Counted from the stretch's first letter, positions 45,885 through 56,362 are shown. The stretch is 64,000 nt of DNA from Hetaerina americana (GCA_022747635.1 JAKTNV010000018.1:4374813-4438812), one strand, 5' to 3'. The notes: generated by a model from the letters alone, not told the origin. Numbers and translations are program-made.

Positions 45885-47650
45885 ATATTTCCAAACTGAC
45901 TTCGGTTTCTTATTATTATGATTTCTGATTGTTCGGGGAAAGAATGAGTATTTGTACCTATCTGTCCTGGAATCTATCTCCCTTATTTTATCTTTGTGGT
46001 CTGATCTACCTAAGTAGTGTGAGGCCATTAGAATCGCTTCAGTGTCATAGTTAAACTCGTTTGTTCTGAACCTTTCTAAAAGTCTAAGTCTCGCTTGTTC
46101 TCTCCACACTTCAAGTGGTTCCCAGCCTAATTATCCTAAGAGAACTGTCACACTTGTGTTCTTATCATAACATTTTTAACGAATCTAGCGGATTTTCTCT
46201 GGACTGGAAAAACAATGTCTTCAGCTAATTCCTTTAATATTCTAGCAGGTATTTCTTCCGGACCAGGTACCTTGTTTGCTTTGATACTAAGGAGCAGATG
46301 TACTATTCCCTTCTCGGTCAGTGTAAGATCGCTTATGTGTTCCCCGGGTGGGTGTGGATGATCGTTTGGTGCGTTTGTGTTTTTATTGTAGACGCTCTGG
46401 AAAAAATGGTTTAAAATATTTGCCTTTTTCACGCTATCTCTAATGATTTCTCCATTTTCCGTCTTCAAAGAATGAACAGTTGGACGTTTACGCTGTATTT
46501 CCCTAACATAGGACCAGAATGACTTTGGATTTTCATCAAGATATTCGCTTAGCATTTTAGATTTAAAAGAGTGTAGTGCTGTGCGCAATAATACTTTTCG
46601 TCTTACTACGACATACTTTTAGTTGCTGTTTGGATTTATTCACATAAACTTTTTAAACTCCTTTTGAAATTTGACTGTAGCTTTCTTTGCCTTCTTAATG
46701 CCGATCTGAATTCACCGTTGTACCATCTAGGTTCCTTAATGTCGCATTTGAGTTTGGACGGGATGTACGTCTTCATTCCTTCGCGTAAAATATTTAAGAA
46801 ATAATTCCAAGTGTTCTCTGTATTGGTTGTCAGTGTTTTTGTCTTGTATTCTGGTAATTTTATCTTTAAATATTCTCTTAGTCCGTTAAAATTTGCCTTG
46901 TTGTATAGGTATATTTTACGCTTTTCTTTGTTTATTTTGACGAACTTAGTTTTTAACTCTACAAAAATAGCCTTATGGTCACTTATTCCATCTATTATTT
47001 CAATGTAAGTAATGATTTCGGGCATATAAGATGCAAAGATGTCTATTATGCTTTGGCCCCGTGTTGGTGATTTAATAATTTGTTCAAAGGAGTGTTTTGT
47101 GAATATATGAAGGAGTTCTTGGCATGAATCTCTGTTTTTGGCAGATTTTCCTTCGTAGTAGTTGTCCCAGTCAATTGAAGGTAGATTTGTGTCACCAGCG
47201 ATTATAGTAAAACTGTTGCTATGTCTGCTGCTGAGAGTGGATATTTGTTCGTCGAGCTTGTGTGGGACATCTGTGTTAGAATCTGGGGGTCTGTAAAATG
47301 AACACACGAATAAGCTTCTGCCGTTGTAGTCCTTAATGTTGCACCAAACGCTTTCTATGTCATCTACGTCGCATTCATATCGTTGGCTACTAAGATGTTA
47401 TTTTAATTCAATGAAAACTTCCCCACCCAACCTATTTGGTCTGTCCCTTCTGTAAATTGTGAAACCGTTTGGAAAAACCTCACTGTTTGCTATATCTCCC
47501 GTGAGCCAACTTTCCGTTCCAACTACTATGTCTGCTTTTGTACTGACAAAAATATGTTCAATATCCGATATTTTGTTTCTAATGCTACGGCAGTTTAATG
47601 TTATAATTTTAATTTGGATAATTACTTGTTGTGTTTCGGTTTTATGTAAG
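45885..47650 (-). pseudogene. CR1 ORF2 with deleted RT palm
   Basis: The endonuclease is visible from about 47,600 (TESWLTGDIAN, a GGEVFIE region) through MCSFYRPPDSNTDVPHKLDE, FTIIAGDTNLPSIDWDNYY (active-site D/N) and GISDHKAIFVELK (SDH motif). A linker follows (EPRWYNGEFRSALRRQRKLQ; SFWSYVREIQRKRPTVHS) after breaks near 46,630. The RT begins IKANKVPGPEEIPARILKEL AEDIVFP-like and then jumps straight to VQRKSARFVKN, a motif from the far C-terminal side, so all catalytic RT motifs are gone. The end REIDSRTDRYKYSFFPRTIR remains at 46,100-45,900. Compare VQRKSARFVKNCYDKN in the copy at 6.8 kb. Confidence 0.85.
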
Positions 47651-47929
47651 CTAACAAAACTGTTTTCAGACGATTAGTGGTTAACAGAGACAAAAGAATT
47701 ACATTCACTTGCATTGCTATCTGTTATGTATGTAGAGGCACCAATTTTATTAAATTTACGTGGGTTATATGTTGTTTTAACGCAAGTGTTTTTTTGTTCA
47801 ATTTTTTTGGGGATTTGAGAGGCATTACCGGAACTGAATTGACAATAAGCGCTGGATTCTACTTTATTTTTCCCAATATATGACTTACGATCTTGCCTAC
47901 CTGCTATGCTAAACCCTCGAAACGTGTTC

Positions 47930-48930
47930 GTGTAACCTACGCGCTACCAACTGCGATGCCTCGGCAGTATAATGGACCCCGGAGCGATTAAGGGGTACCC
48001 GACACGATGAGAGGACGGGCCTCAACGATCAACGAAGTCCGCTCCGATTCCCCGGCAAAATCCCAGCAATCTCTGATTTAAACTCTCAATGCGGCTCCAA
48101 ACGAGCCTTCCGCGGTCTACACGCGGCACAATACTACATATACTTAATTTAATTGGGACCTTCAACTCTGCCTCGAGTCGTTTCACCTCCGATTGCATCT
48201 CCTTAAAGGAGCGCAGGATCTCTTCAGATCCACGTACCGAGGCGTCGTTTGTCCCGACATGAGCCACAATGCGTAGCTCGGAGCAGCCCGTATTACTGAC
48301 GGCCGCCTTCACCGCCAGCGTCGCCTTGGGTACCCCGCCGCCTGGAATACACCAGGACGACAAGGATCCAACACCTCCCTCCTGTTGGACTCTGCGGCGC
48401 AGCGGATTCATTTTACGCCGGAAAGTGGAACTACCTAATATAACGGTTCCCTCCCTCCCCGACCGCTGATGTCTTACCCTAGGCAGTGCCCTCGGAGTAG
48501 GGGTAGGGGCTGCAGGTACTGTGGTGCTGTCCCCCGACAGCACCTGGTACCTGTTGGAGACGGGGATGGTATCTGCCTCCGCAGAGTCCAATCCTCGCCG
48601 CAGCGTTACCTTCCCCTTGCCCCGAGAGACGACCCTCCAATCGTCCGACCTACGGACGTGAGACACTCCCTCGTTGAGAGATGGGACACGGGGTAGGTCT
48701 CTAATCGCCCAGCCACGTGTTGCATTCGGACGAATCCGTGCATCCCTATGGGCGTGGTGGGTTTTTGTATTTCCACCCCGAGCATCATCTCTCCAGAGGG
48801 GAGCCCTCCGCCCGGCGATCTCCGATCGAAGCTCCCGCACCATTCTCTCCAGCATGACGATACGGGCCCTTAAAGCCGCGCATTCGCCAGTGCCTTCGAG
48901 CATGGCAACAGAGGACCTAGATAAAGCCAT
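47930..48930 (-). pseudogene. CR1 ORF1 with SGNH hydrolase (esterase) domain
   Basis: The frame is open for 302 aa from ATG at 48,930. Residues about 10-45 look coiled-coil forming (ARIVMLERMVRELRSEI), then comes a basic, proline-containing linker. From about residue 163 an SGNH-type fold is suggested by VILGSSTFRR (serine block, usual GDS replaced by GSS), VAHVGTNDAS (GTND block) and LNQRLLGFCRGIGADFVD. A stop follows, but a +1 shift restores LRPVL and PLNRSGVHYTAEASQLVAR, supplying the histidine block. CR1 and L2 ORF1 proteins with esterase domains are known and are thought to act in RNP formation or membrane-lipid contact. A single frameshift near 48,022 is the only obvious break. Confidence 0.75.
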
Positions 48931-48960
48931 CCTAATTTAACTACCGAGTTCCCAACAAAA

Positions 48961-49822
48961 GCTAACCTGTATACACTATGCTAAAATTTCTAAAAAAGGT
49001 TAGCTAAATTTAGCTCAATCAATAAGTTACGCTTTGGAATTGAATATGAAACCTAAGCGGAAAAAACGATGCTTGAGTAAGGTCTGGTTTTCAGAGGACC
49101 AAAAAAAAGATAGTAAGAAAAAGGAAAGCACTCACCGGTCACCAATCAGAGTCGAAGGACAAAAACCACCACAATCCACTAAACAAATTACTACTACCAC
49201 ACACTACGGTTAACAAACCACACACAAAACGAAAACTATATAAACGAAGCAACGTATACTTTGACACTACACTACACTTCACTAAAACCAAAAGCACCAA
49301 GAATCAAGCTGGCAGGCAGGTAGTCTCTGGTGGGTCAAACCGGTTACAAGGAGCGCTCAGTAGGCAGGTCCGCTCAGGTTGAGGGCCAGAGAGAGAATGC
49401 CATAAGCCATAAGTGTGCCCAATGCAGTGCCTTTTATTTGTTGATAGATTTTGCCCTCCAATTTGAGAGCATTTTTGTGAGAAAATCTGTGAACGGGGTG
49501 TGTAGTGTGGCTCGTTGGGAGGGGTAATATTTCAGGGATTCCAGGCCTTCCTTGTGGGGAATAGAGGTGTCCTTGAGAATGGTCGTGTTTTGAGGAATTG
49601 GAATTGAGAGGAAACTTTCCGGAAATAGGTACGAATCTTTGGGGTTACAAATAAGGTGAATTAACTATGGGTTGAAGCTAGTGGTCTATTAATGCAGGGA
49701 TTCATTCATTCAGTGGTTGGATGCTGGAGTCAATACGGCGTCCGGGGTTATTGGTTAAATGGATTTTGGGTAGCAAATAGAAATGCGGGTTCTTAGAATA
49801 AGATGGAGAATGAATGGATATA
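48961..49822. other. Probable CR1 5' UTR then unassigned sequence
   Basis: 48,961-49,330 probably belongs to the 5' UTR of the CR1 on its left (A-rich, no ORF). 49,330-49,822 has no recognised gene. Confidence 0.35.
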
Positions 49823-51154
49823 CTACCTTGATCAAAAATTTCCCGGAATTTATTCAGAAAATTAAAAATACAAGTTTATTCATCTAAATCTATATTGTCC
49901 CCTTCAAAGTAATCCCCATCGACTGCAACACACTTATGCCAGCGCTTGATCCAATCCTCGAAACATTTTTTATATTCGGTTTTCGGTATGTCCATCAGTG
50001 CTTCCTGCGATTTTTCCATTACTTCCTCTCGGCTGCTAAAACGCGTTCCCCGTAATGGTTTTTTAACTCGATTGAACAGAAAGAAGTCACAGGGAGCAAA
50101 ATCAGGTGAATTCGGTGGCTGTTGGATGGTATTTGTTGCATTTTTCGTCAAAAAATTACGAATAATGATAGCACTGTGCGACGGTGCGTTATCATGGTGC
50201 AAAATCCACGAGTTTTCTGCCCACATTTCTGGTCTCTTTCGGCGAATTGCTTCACGCAAACGTCTCATAACGCCCAAATAATACTCTTTGTTTACTGTCT
50301 GGCCTTCTGGCAAAAATTCATGATGCACTACACCGTTGTAATCCATGAAAACCGTCAGCATTGCCTTCTTTTTTGACTGAAAACGACGTGGTTTTTTTGG
50401 TCTCGGCTCATTTGGTGAACGCCATTCACTTGCCTGATGTCTGGATTGCGTGTCGTACTCATAAACCCACGTCTCGTCTCCAGTAATGATCCTTTTGATG
50501 AATGTGGGATCGGATTCAGCCTCGCAAATCATGTCTTTTGCGACGTCAACACGGTCTCTTTTTTGCATGAAATTGAGGTCTTTCGGCACCAACTTTGCTG
50601 CTACACGACGGAAACCCAAATCATTAACCACAATGTCTTGGGCGGATCCATAGGCAATGTTCAAGTCCTCCGCTATTTCTCTGATGGTTAATTTGCGGTT
50701 ATTGACCAACATTTCTTTTACTTTATCAATTTTTTCACCGACTTTCGATGTCGATGGTCTGCCACTGCGTTCATCATCTTCGATTGACTCACGACCACTT
50801 CTGAACCGCTCGTGCCACTGGTAAACGACCGTTTTTTTTAGAGAATCGTTGCCGAAACACTTTTCCAACATATCCAACGTCCGTGCGCCACTAAATCCGT
50901 TTTTTACGCAAAATTTAATACAAGTTCGTTGTTGCAAATTTAAATCCATTTCTGAAATTGTAAAAAATCGCCAACACACACAGAGATAGATGTACTCTTG
51001 GCTACGTAACTTTTGCAAATGTCAAGTTATGACACTAAGATTTAAAGGGAATATCAACAACAGATGTACCAATTTAACAAAAAAAACAGAACTCAAATCG
51101 GAACGATGGGAGCGCCACACGGTGGTTATTCCGGGAACTTTTTGATCAAGGTAG
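49823..51154 (-). mobile_element. Complete mariner transposon
   Basis: 1,332 bp bounded by inverted repeats. The left end starts CTACCTTGATCAAAAA and continues TTCCCGGAA; the right end in reverse is identical over 26 bp except one base. TA dinucleotides flank both ends (49,821-49,822 and 51,155-51,156). The interior holds one uninterrupted transposase. Length, ends, target duplication and coding capacity are all those of an intact mariner, in contrast to every other DNA transposon in the window. Confidence 0.95.
49876..50949 (-). CDS. Mariner transposase, DD34D, apparently intact
   Basis: A 357-aa cut-and-paste transposase that would bind the TIRs in the nucleus and move the element into TA sites. 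I chose the ATG at 50,949 (MDLNLQQRTCIKFC) because the 23 codons upstream (ATG at 51,018) lack family similarity; the longer form cannot be excluded. The N-terminal paired helix-turn-helix region covers about residues 1-115 (CVKNGFSGARTLDMLEKCFG, VYQWHERFRSGRESIEDDER, LTIREIAEDLNIAYGSAQDI), and the linker has KLVPKDLN in place of the usual WVPHEL-type motif. Catalytic blocks are IITGDETWVYEYD (first D), WILHHDNAPSHSA (second D) and PDFAPCDFFLF (third D); there are exactly 34 residues between the second and third aspartates. No stop or frameshift. Slightly longer than the usual 345 aa or so. Confidence 0.93.
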   Translation of the reverse strand: MDLNLQQRTCIKFCVKNGFSGARTLDMLEKCFGNDSLKKTVVYQWHERFRSGRESIEDDERSGRPSTSKVGEKIDKVKEMLVNNRKLTIREIAEDLNIAYGSAQDIVVNDLGFRRVAAKLVPKDLNFMQKRDRVDVAKDMICEAESDPTFIKRIITGDETWVYEYDTQSRHQASEWRSPNEPRPKKPRRFQSKKKAMLTVFMDYNGVVHHEFLPEGQTVNKEYYLGVMRRLREAIRRKRPEMWAENSWILHHDNAPSHSAIIIRNFLTKNATNTIQQPPNSPDFAPCDFFLFNRVKKPLRGTRFSSREEVMEKSQEALMDIPKTEYKKCFEDWIKRWHKCVAVDGDYFEGDNIDLDE

Positions 51155-51305
51155 TATCTTGGGATAAAAGACCTTCTTAAGGACCAAAATTGGATTGGAA
51201 AGTGAGTGTTTCCTTCAGATATGAAGGATTAGGACCTTGGGGCTGGGGGACATAGCAAGAAAGGTCGTTTAATCGGCGTAATACCGCAGCGTCGTAGTTG
51301 TCGTG

Positions 51306-51364
<59 letters not shown>

Positions 51365-51640
51365 ACGTGTGAGTGATCTTTTTATCTGTTCTTATATTGT
51401 GTGTTGCTGTCAAAGCTTGTTATTCCACACCTTCGTGTTACTTCGACGAAATCATCTATACTGTTGCTATGAGCAATCAACCTGTCATCTTCTGTCAACG
51501 TGCTGTGTCTACGGTTCCAGTGCTGTAAGCTGTAACTACCTTTTTCAGTGTCCTATGCTTCCATTCACCACTGTTTCTCTATTTTTCCTCTTCCTTTTAA
51601 TCACCATCCGAACACGCTTCCTATTTATTTTTACCATTCT
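51155..51640. other. Spacer with (TA)n
   Basis: No gene. Contains the microsatellite at 51,310-51,358. Confidence 0.5.
51310..51358. repeat. (TA)n microsatellite
   Basis: About 48 bp of pure TA. Unlike the other two TA runs, no RTE-like 3' UTR is visible beside it. Confidence 0.9.
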
Positions 51641-54440
51641 CATTATGAATGACTTCCCGCATCGTCTTGGTTACACCAGATAAAGAAATTTTCTCTCAAG
51701 CTCGCCCAATACACCTGCCATTCTGAATTTCTTTCGGCATGCATTGCATTGGGTATCATTCACAATGGTTTATGCATTAAGTTCCCTGTATCAGGCCTAC
51801 CTTCCGTCCTACATCCCAGTCTACATGCACTTAAGTTTCACCAGTCCTTTCTTTTTTGCACGTTCATCCGCAACACAATAGCCTCATTCACAAATATCAC
51901 AATTCCACGCATTCCCTCATTAACATTATTTCTCTCACTTCCCCACATCTCCTCCCGAAAGTAAACCGAATCCTTATATCGGCTCTCCGCTCCCTTGAGT
52001 TCCGACGCAACCGAAGTCACTTTAACCGGTCACTTTAGAAATATTAAAAACATTGAATTTACAAGTCGGAGCAATGTTAAACACTGCAAAGCTGTTAGGT
52101 ATACTTACAGGTGCATGTGTATGTAAGATGTAGTTTGAGTGTTTGCATGTGTGTGGGGTGTAAGTGTTCATGCATGAATGTATGCCATGTTTTTTTTTAT
52201 ATATGATTTTGTGGTTATTGCCTGCGGTTTTTTTCTTTTTCTTTTCTAAATTACGGGTGGTGTCCTAACACCCCCCGCCACACGCCCTTGCGGCGGCTTG
52301 CGGGGTATTAAGTAGATGTAGATGTAGACGCAGAAAACCCTTAACTAAATTGTCCAATCTGTGCCCTTCTTACTTCCGCCAAGGCCTTGCCTTACCTCTC
52401 CAACATGTCAAACCTAGCCCTCCTCCCCCACCCCTTTGCCTACACAAACCGGATTAACGACTATTTTCCACCTCCCCACACATCCCCCCACTACACCCCG
52501 AATTCCACCGAGCCGTTTCCACCAACCAAACCCTTCTCAATCCGCTCCTTCCCCGCCGGTCGACCAAACAATAGATACTGCCGAACACGTGCTGAACCTC
52601 TCTAGCGCCACCCTGAACGAGCGCCAAACCTCACTTCTGGGAAAAGGCCTCTCATTCTATTCCACCCCCAAGGTTAATCACGTGACCATCCTCGCAGAAG
52701 TCGTAAGTTTTGCCAGAAATCTTAAATGGCGACATTTCTGGGCATTGCAACCCGCCACTCTTCAATCCCCCGCACACATACACCGCGCCCTCACCAAGTT
52801 CCAGCCGCCTTCCCACCTTGAACCTCAACCGCTCCCTTCAAATCACCCGGTCGAAATCTTTATCAATCTTCCACTGTCTAAAACATCTAGTCCTTCTTTC
52901 CTTTAATTTCTAAAACCGAAACCTAATCTCTCCCCGGCCAAAGTAGCTGAGTTAAAAAACCCTTCACGCAACCCCAACCTAGTCATCACTTCTGCCGACA
53001 AAGGTTCGACAGTTGTAATCCTAAACACTACAGACTACCTACAAGAATGTGAAAGATTAATCTCCGACATTTCTTCCTATCAACATATTCCTGCTGACCC
53101 TAACCCAACATTCCAGAAAGAAATAATCGCTTTCCTCCGAGACAACGGCCCTATGGAGAATCTATCCCCCAGGGACATCTCCCTCCTTTCCCCTTCCCAA
53201 CCACTCACTTCTACACCCTTCCCAAGATCCACAAACCCAACAACCCAGGCCGCCCTATAGTCTCCTCTCGTAGCTCTCCGACCGAAAGAATTCCCTCCAA
53301 CCTCCAACCATTTGTTCACTCCCTACCTTCCTTCATAAAAGATGCCTATCACTTCCTCAGATTGCCCCACACAACTTCCCTCCCTCCTGACACCCAAATT
53401 ACTATGGCTACAATTGATGTCACCTCCTTATACACACCATTCCTCACCAAGAAGGCCTTTCTGCCCTACGCCACTTCCTCTCCGAACGCCCTACCCCTCA
53501 CATCCCCAGCATCGAATTTCTCATTGATCTTTCTAATTTCATTCTCACCCGCAACTCCTTTTCTTTCAAAACTAACTATTACCTCCAAATAAAGGGCTGT
53601 GCCATGGGAAGTAGATTCGGCCCTTCCTGTACAAATTTCCACCTCGGTTTCCTGGAAGAGAATTTCCTTATCCTCTGCAACCCCTCCTGTTACTCCGATA
53701 CATTGATGACACCTTTCTACTCAGGCCACATATCATAGATTCCCTCAATTCCTTCATCTCCCAACTCAATGATTCCTCATCTCTATCTTTCACCTCGACC
53801 ATTTCATCCTCTCAGATCACCTCCTTCGATGTCAATATTTCCCTCAGCAATAACAAATTCCTGACCTCTGTCCACACTAAACCTACTAATAAGCAGCAAT
53901 ATCTTCACTACAGCAGTTGCCACCCCTCCCATACCAAGCGCTCCCTCCCTTACTCCCTCTCTATCCGCAGTCACCGCATTTGCAACCATCCCGAATCCCT
54001 TAACAAATACCTCAACAACCCTCACCAATCCCTCCTTCAACAAGGATACCCAGATTCTCTCCTCCATAAAAAATACTCAAACATTCCTACACCCCCAAGC
54101 TTGCCGTAACCACAGACTCCCACCCTCTCTCAATCTGTACTGCCTACTGCTCAGGTATTCAGTCCCTCAAATTCATCCTCAAAGACCTCTTCCCCATCCT
54201 CAAAAATCACAACAGTTCCTCCAACCTTCTTCCCAAATGCCCCTCTGTCACCTTCAAGCCGCCCGCCAACCTAGCAGATACCCCCAAATCTACCAAGTGG
54301 CTCTCAAAAACTTCTCACACCCCAAATGCCATACCCACTCCACGTCATCGAGGAAGAATGTAAAACCTCCCAATTTTCACCACCCCACCCTACTCCATCC
54401 CACCTTTTAACTCTCTCCCACCCTTCCCCCACTCCTCAAT
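51640..54440 (+). pseudogene. Penelope-like element (PLE) reverse transcriptase, decayed
   Basis: Plus-strand frames carry a PLE protein in order: a possible N-terminal part before 52,028; VLNLSSATLNERQTSLLGKG and LSFYSTPKVNHVTIL (52,590-52,690); NLVITSADKGSTVVILNTTD (52,975); LPKIHKPNNPGRPIVSSRS (53,217); a TIDVTSLYT version of motif A (53,410); KGCAMGSRFGPSCTN (53,593); YIDDTFLL as motif C (53,700); then NISLSNNKFLTSVHTKPTNK and a PKCPSVTFKPPANLADT region (54,235-54,280). Stops and frameshifts are frequent. PLEs normally end in a GIY-YIG endonuclease; none is found before the RTE-like fragment starting at about 54,447, so the element is truncated there. It has no resemblance in detail to the PLE at 61-64 kb. 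Confidence 0.85.
52028..52330 (+). mobile_element. CR1 3' end (subfamily 2) inserted in the PLE
   Basis: Begins TCACTTTAGAAATATT, the position just after the ORF2 stop in the copy at 7.08 kb, and ends with the hairpin and AAGTAGATGTAGATGTAGA. PLE-like coding sequence appears to continue to its right, and possibly to its left, so this is a nested 5'-truncated insertion. Confidence 0.85.
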
Positions 54441-54446
54441 TTCCAA

Positions 54447-54877
54447 GACTGTTGTTTAGCAGGAGGATAGACGTAGACTGGAGGCTTTTAAAATGCGGGT
54501 GTGGAGAATAATGGAGAAGGTGAAATGGACAGAGAAGAAAACAAACGAGGAAGTACTTGGTATCGTGGGCGAAGACAGGGGTTTGCTGGGAGTAATCCAA
54601 TGGAGGCAGGAAAAGTGGCTGAAGGGGGTATTGACCGGCAGGGGATGTTGAAGACTATGATAGAGGGTAGGATGTTGGGCAAAAGAGGAAAGGGAAGGAA
54701 CAGGATAGGGATGTTGGACGGGATGAAGGGAGGAAGAAAGTACTCAGAGATGAAGAGGGACCTGATGTAAATTAGGATGTTGTGTTTTGCTAGGGGTCAC
54801 AAATTATTTAATTAATATTTATGTCCATCCAAAAAACCGGTCTTCAATCAAAAAATCTTAACCGGTAGATTACCTAA

Positions 54878-54880
<3 letters not shown>
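54447..54880 (+). pseudogene. RTE-like LINE 3' end
   Basis: The C-terminal signature (QEDRRRLEAFKMRVWRIMEK, VKWTEKKTNEEVLGIVGEDR, IEGRMLGKRGKGRNRIGMLD) spans two frames with a shift near 54,500; the frame closes at 54,770. The 3' UTR contains AACCGGTAGATTACCTAATA and flows into (AT)n. The reverse complement of this UTR is recognisable beside (TA)n at 5.4 kb. Confidence 0.85.

Positions 54881-54932
<52 letters not shown>
54881..54932. repeat. (AT)n joining two RTE-like pieces
   Basis: About 50 bp of AT between the 3' end of one RTE-like copy and the 5' end of another in the same orientation. Confidence 0.9.
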
Positions 54933-54933
<1 letters not shown>

Positions 54934-54934
<1 letters not shown>

Positions 54935-55790
54935 GTATCTCCCTTTCCGGACTACAACCTTGATGTAGTGAAAGGGGTTGTGCGATCTGATGGCCCCTAG
55001 AATTCTGCTAGCGGGAGTAATAATAATTGCTCCTGGTATGGTCACCCATGCAAGATAGGTCGAATGTTAGGAGGCAGACGAAAGGTAGTCCACGCAGCGT
55101 TTATTCCTCTGTGAGACGGCTGCAGTGGCGTCTGACCCCAGTGGGGCGGCCAGTAAGTGATGGTGTCACGATAAAAAAACACTACTGGGGAAGGCAACGG
55201 GAAACCACATCAATTATCATTCCCAAGATGGACAATTCAGAGATTTTGAGTCCTGGGAACTATGGGGCTCGGCCCAATCGGCCGCGCGCCGTGCCCGGCA
55301 CCAGGGGAGGCTAGGCTTCCGCGGTTGTCATCCCACGAAACCCTTGCAAAGGAAAACAAGCAGCAGCAGGACCGAAAACGCAGGAAAAGAAGACCAAATT
55401 AGTTAGAAGTAGAAACGAGGAATGTTAGGACAATGATGAGTACAGGGAAACTTGAGAATAATGAGCGAGAGATGAAAAGGGAGAATATAGATATTTTGGG
55501 TATATGGGAGGTAACACGGAAAGATAACGGGGATTACTGGAGTGATAATTATAGAATAATATATAGCGGCGGGGACGCGAGCCAACGAGGGCTTGCCATA
55601 GTATTAAATGAAGAGGTAGCAAGAATTATAGTCAACATAGAGAAGGTAACGGATTGAATATTACTAGTAGATATATAACAGAACCGGCGATTTTGGTATT
55701 CAGGTATACATGCCACCGAGCAACCATAAGGAAGAAGAGGTCGATAGGATATACGGCGTTTTCGGAAGACTTAATGGGTAATTATTTGCT
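54934..55790 (+). mobile_element. RTE-like LINE 5' UTR and endonuclease start
   Basis: A GC-richer 5' region (54,940-55,385: CCGGACTACAACCTTGATGT, later GGCAACGGGAAACCAC and GGCTCGGCCCAATC) has the look of an arthropod LINE 5' UTR. From about 55,420 the endonuclease begins: VRTMMSTGKLENNEREMKRE, NIDILGIWEVTRKDNGDYW, ASQRGLAIVLNEEVARIIV (open 55,433-55,657). A stop follows, and then MPPSNHKEEEVDRIYGVFGR in another frame (55,710-55,775). The copy stops at about 55,790, before the catalytic GDWN region. It is a 3'-deleted piece, unusual for a LINE, where 5' truncation is the rule. Confidence 0.75.
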
Positions 55791-56362
55791 CAATCAACCC
55801 CTTAAGAAATCGAACTTCCCCCTCATCACAGCCTACTCCTCTTTCCTATCCCAGTTCCTTAAACAAGGGTAAATTACTCGTTTCTACTGATGAAGCTTCC
55901 AGATCCCGATTGTGCGTTTTACACTTATTGGTAACTGTTACTGTCACCAGATGAAGAATTAGACACGTAAGCATATTTTGGAGTTGTCGGTCGGTTAAAA
56001 CGGTCTTCAACGCGAAGAATTGGAACACGGAATAAGTACTGTCTTTTCTCGCAAGCTGTGCATACTAGTGGGTGTTCCGTTTGAATTGTCATTGCCATAG
56101 TTTCCCCTGTTATTTTAGGCTAGCTGGTTTTATGACCTTAGCAGTGTTCAGTGTCTACTTTAATTTGTTTTCGAAACGAAGAATTGTACATTTTAGTCAT
56201 TTGATCGAATATTGCTGCATGTTAATGATTTTTGCGTTCGTCAGACTCATGATTCAAGTTCATCTCCTTTCCCTGTGCCGGTTACGGTTTTTCCATGGTG
56301 TTTGGCACCAAAAAAATCACATTACTTGGGTGGAACTCAAAAGCTGTTCGGGTACAATTTCG

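Larger units (their letters stand above)
45603..48960 (-). mobile_element. Near-full-length CR1-type LINE, RT core deleted
   Basis: Minus-strand order: ORF1 with SGNH-esterase domain (48,930-47,930), ORF2 endonuclease (about 47,650-46,640), linker and first RT residues (46,588-46,200), a junction to the C-terminal region (46,190-45,880), 3' UTR, the terminal hairpin and AGTAGATGTAGATATAC. The 3' end matches the copies at 5,887-7,380 and 52,028-52,330 (subfamily 2). The 5' boundary is not defined and may extend towards 49,330. Confidence 0.85.
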
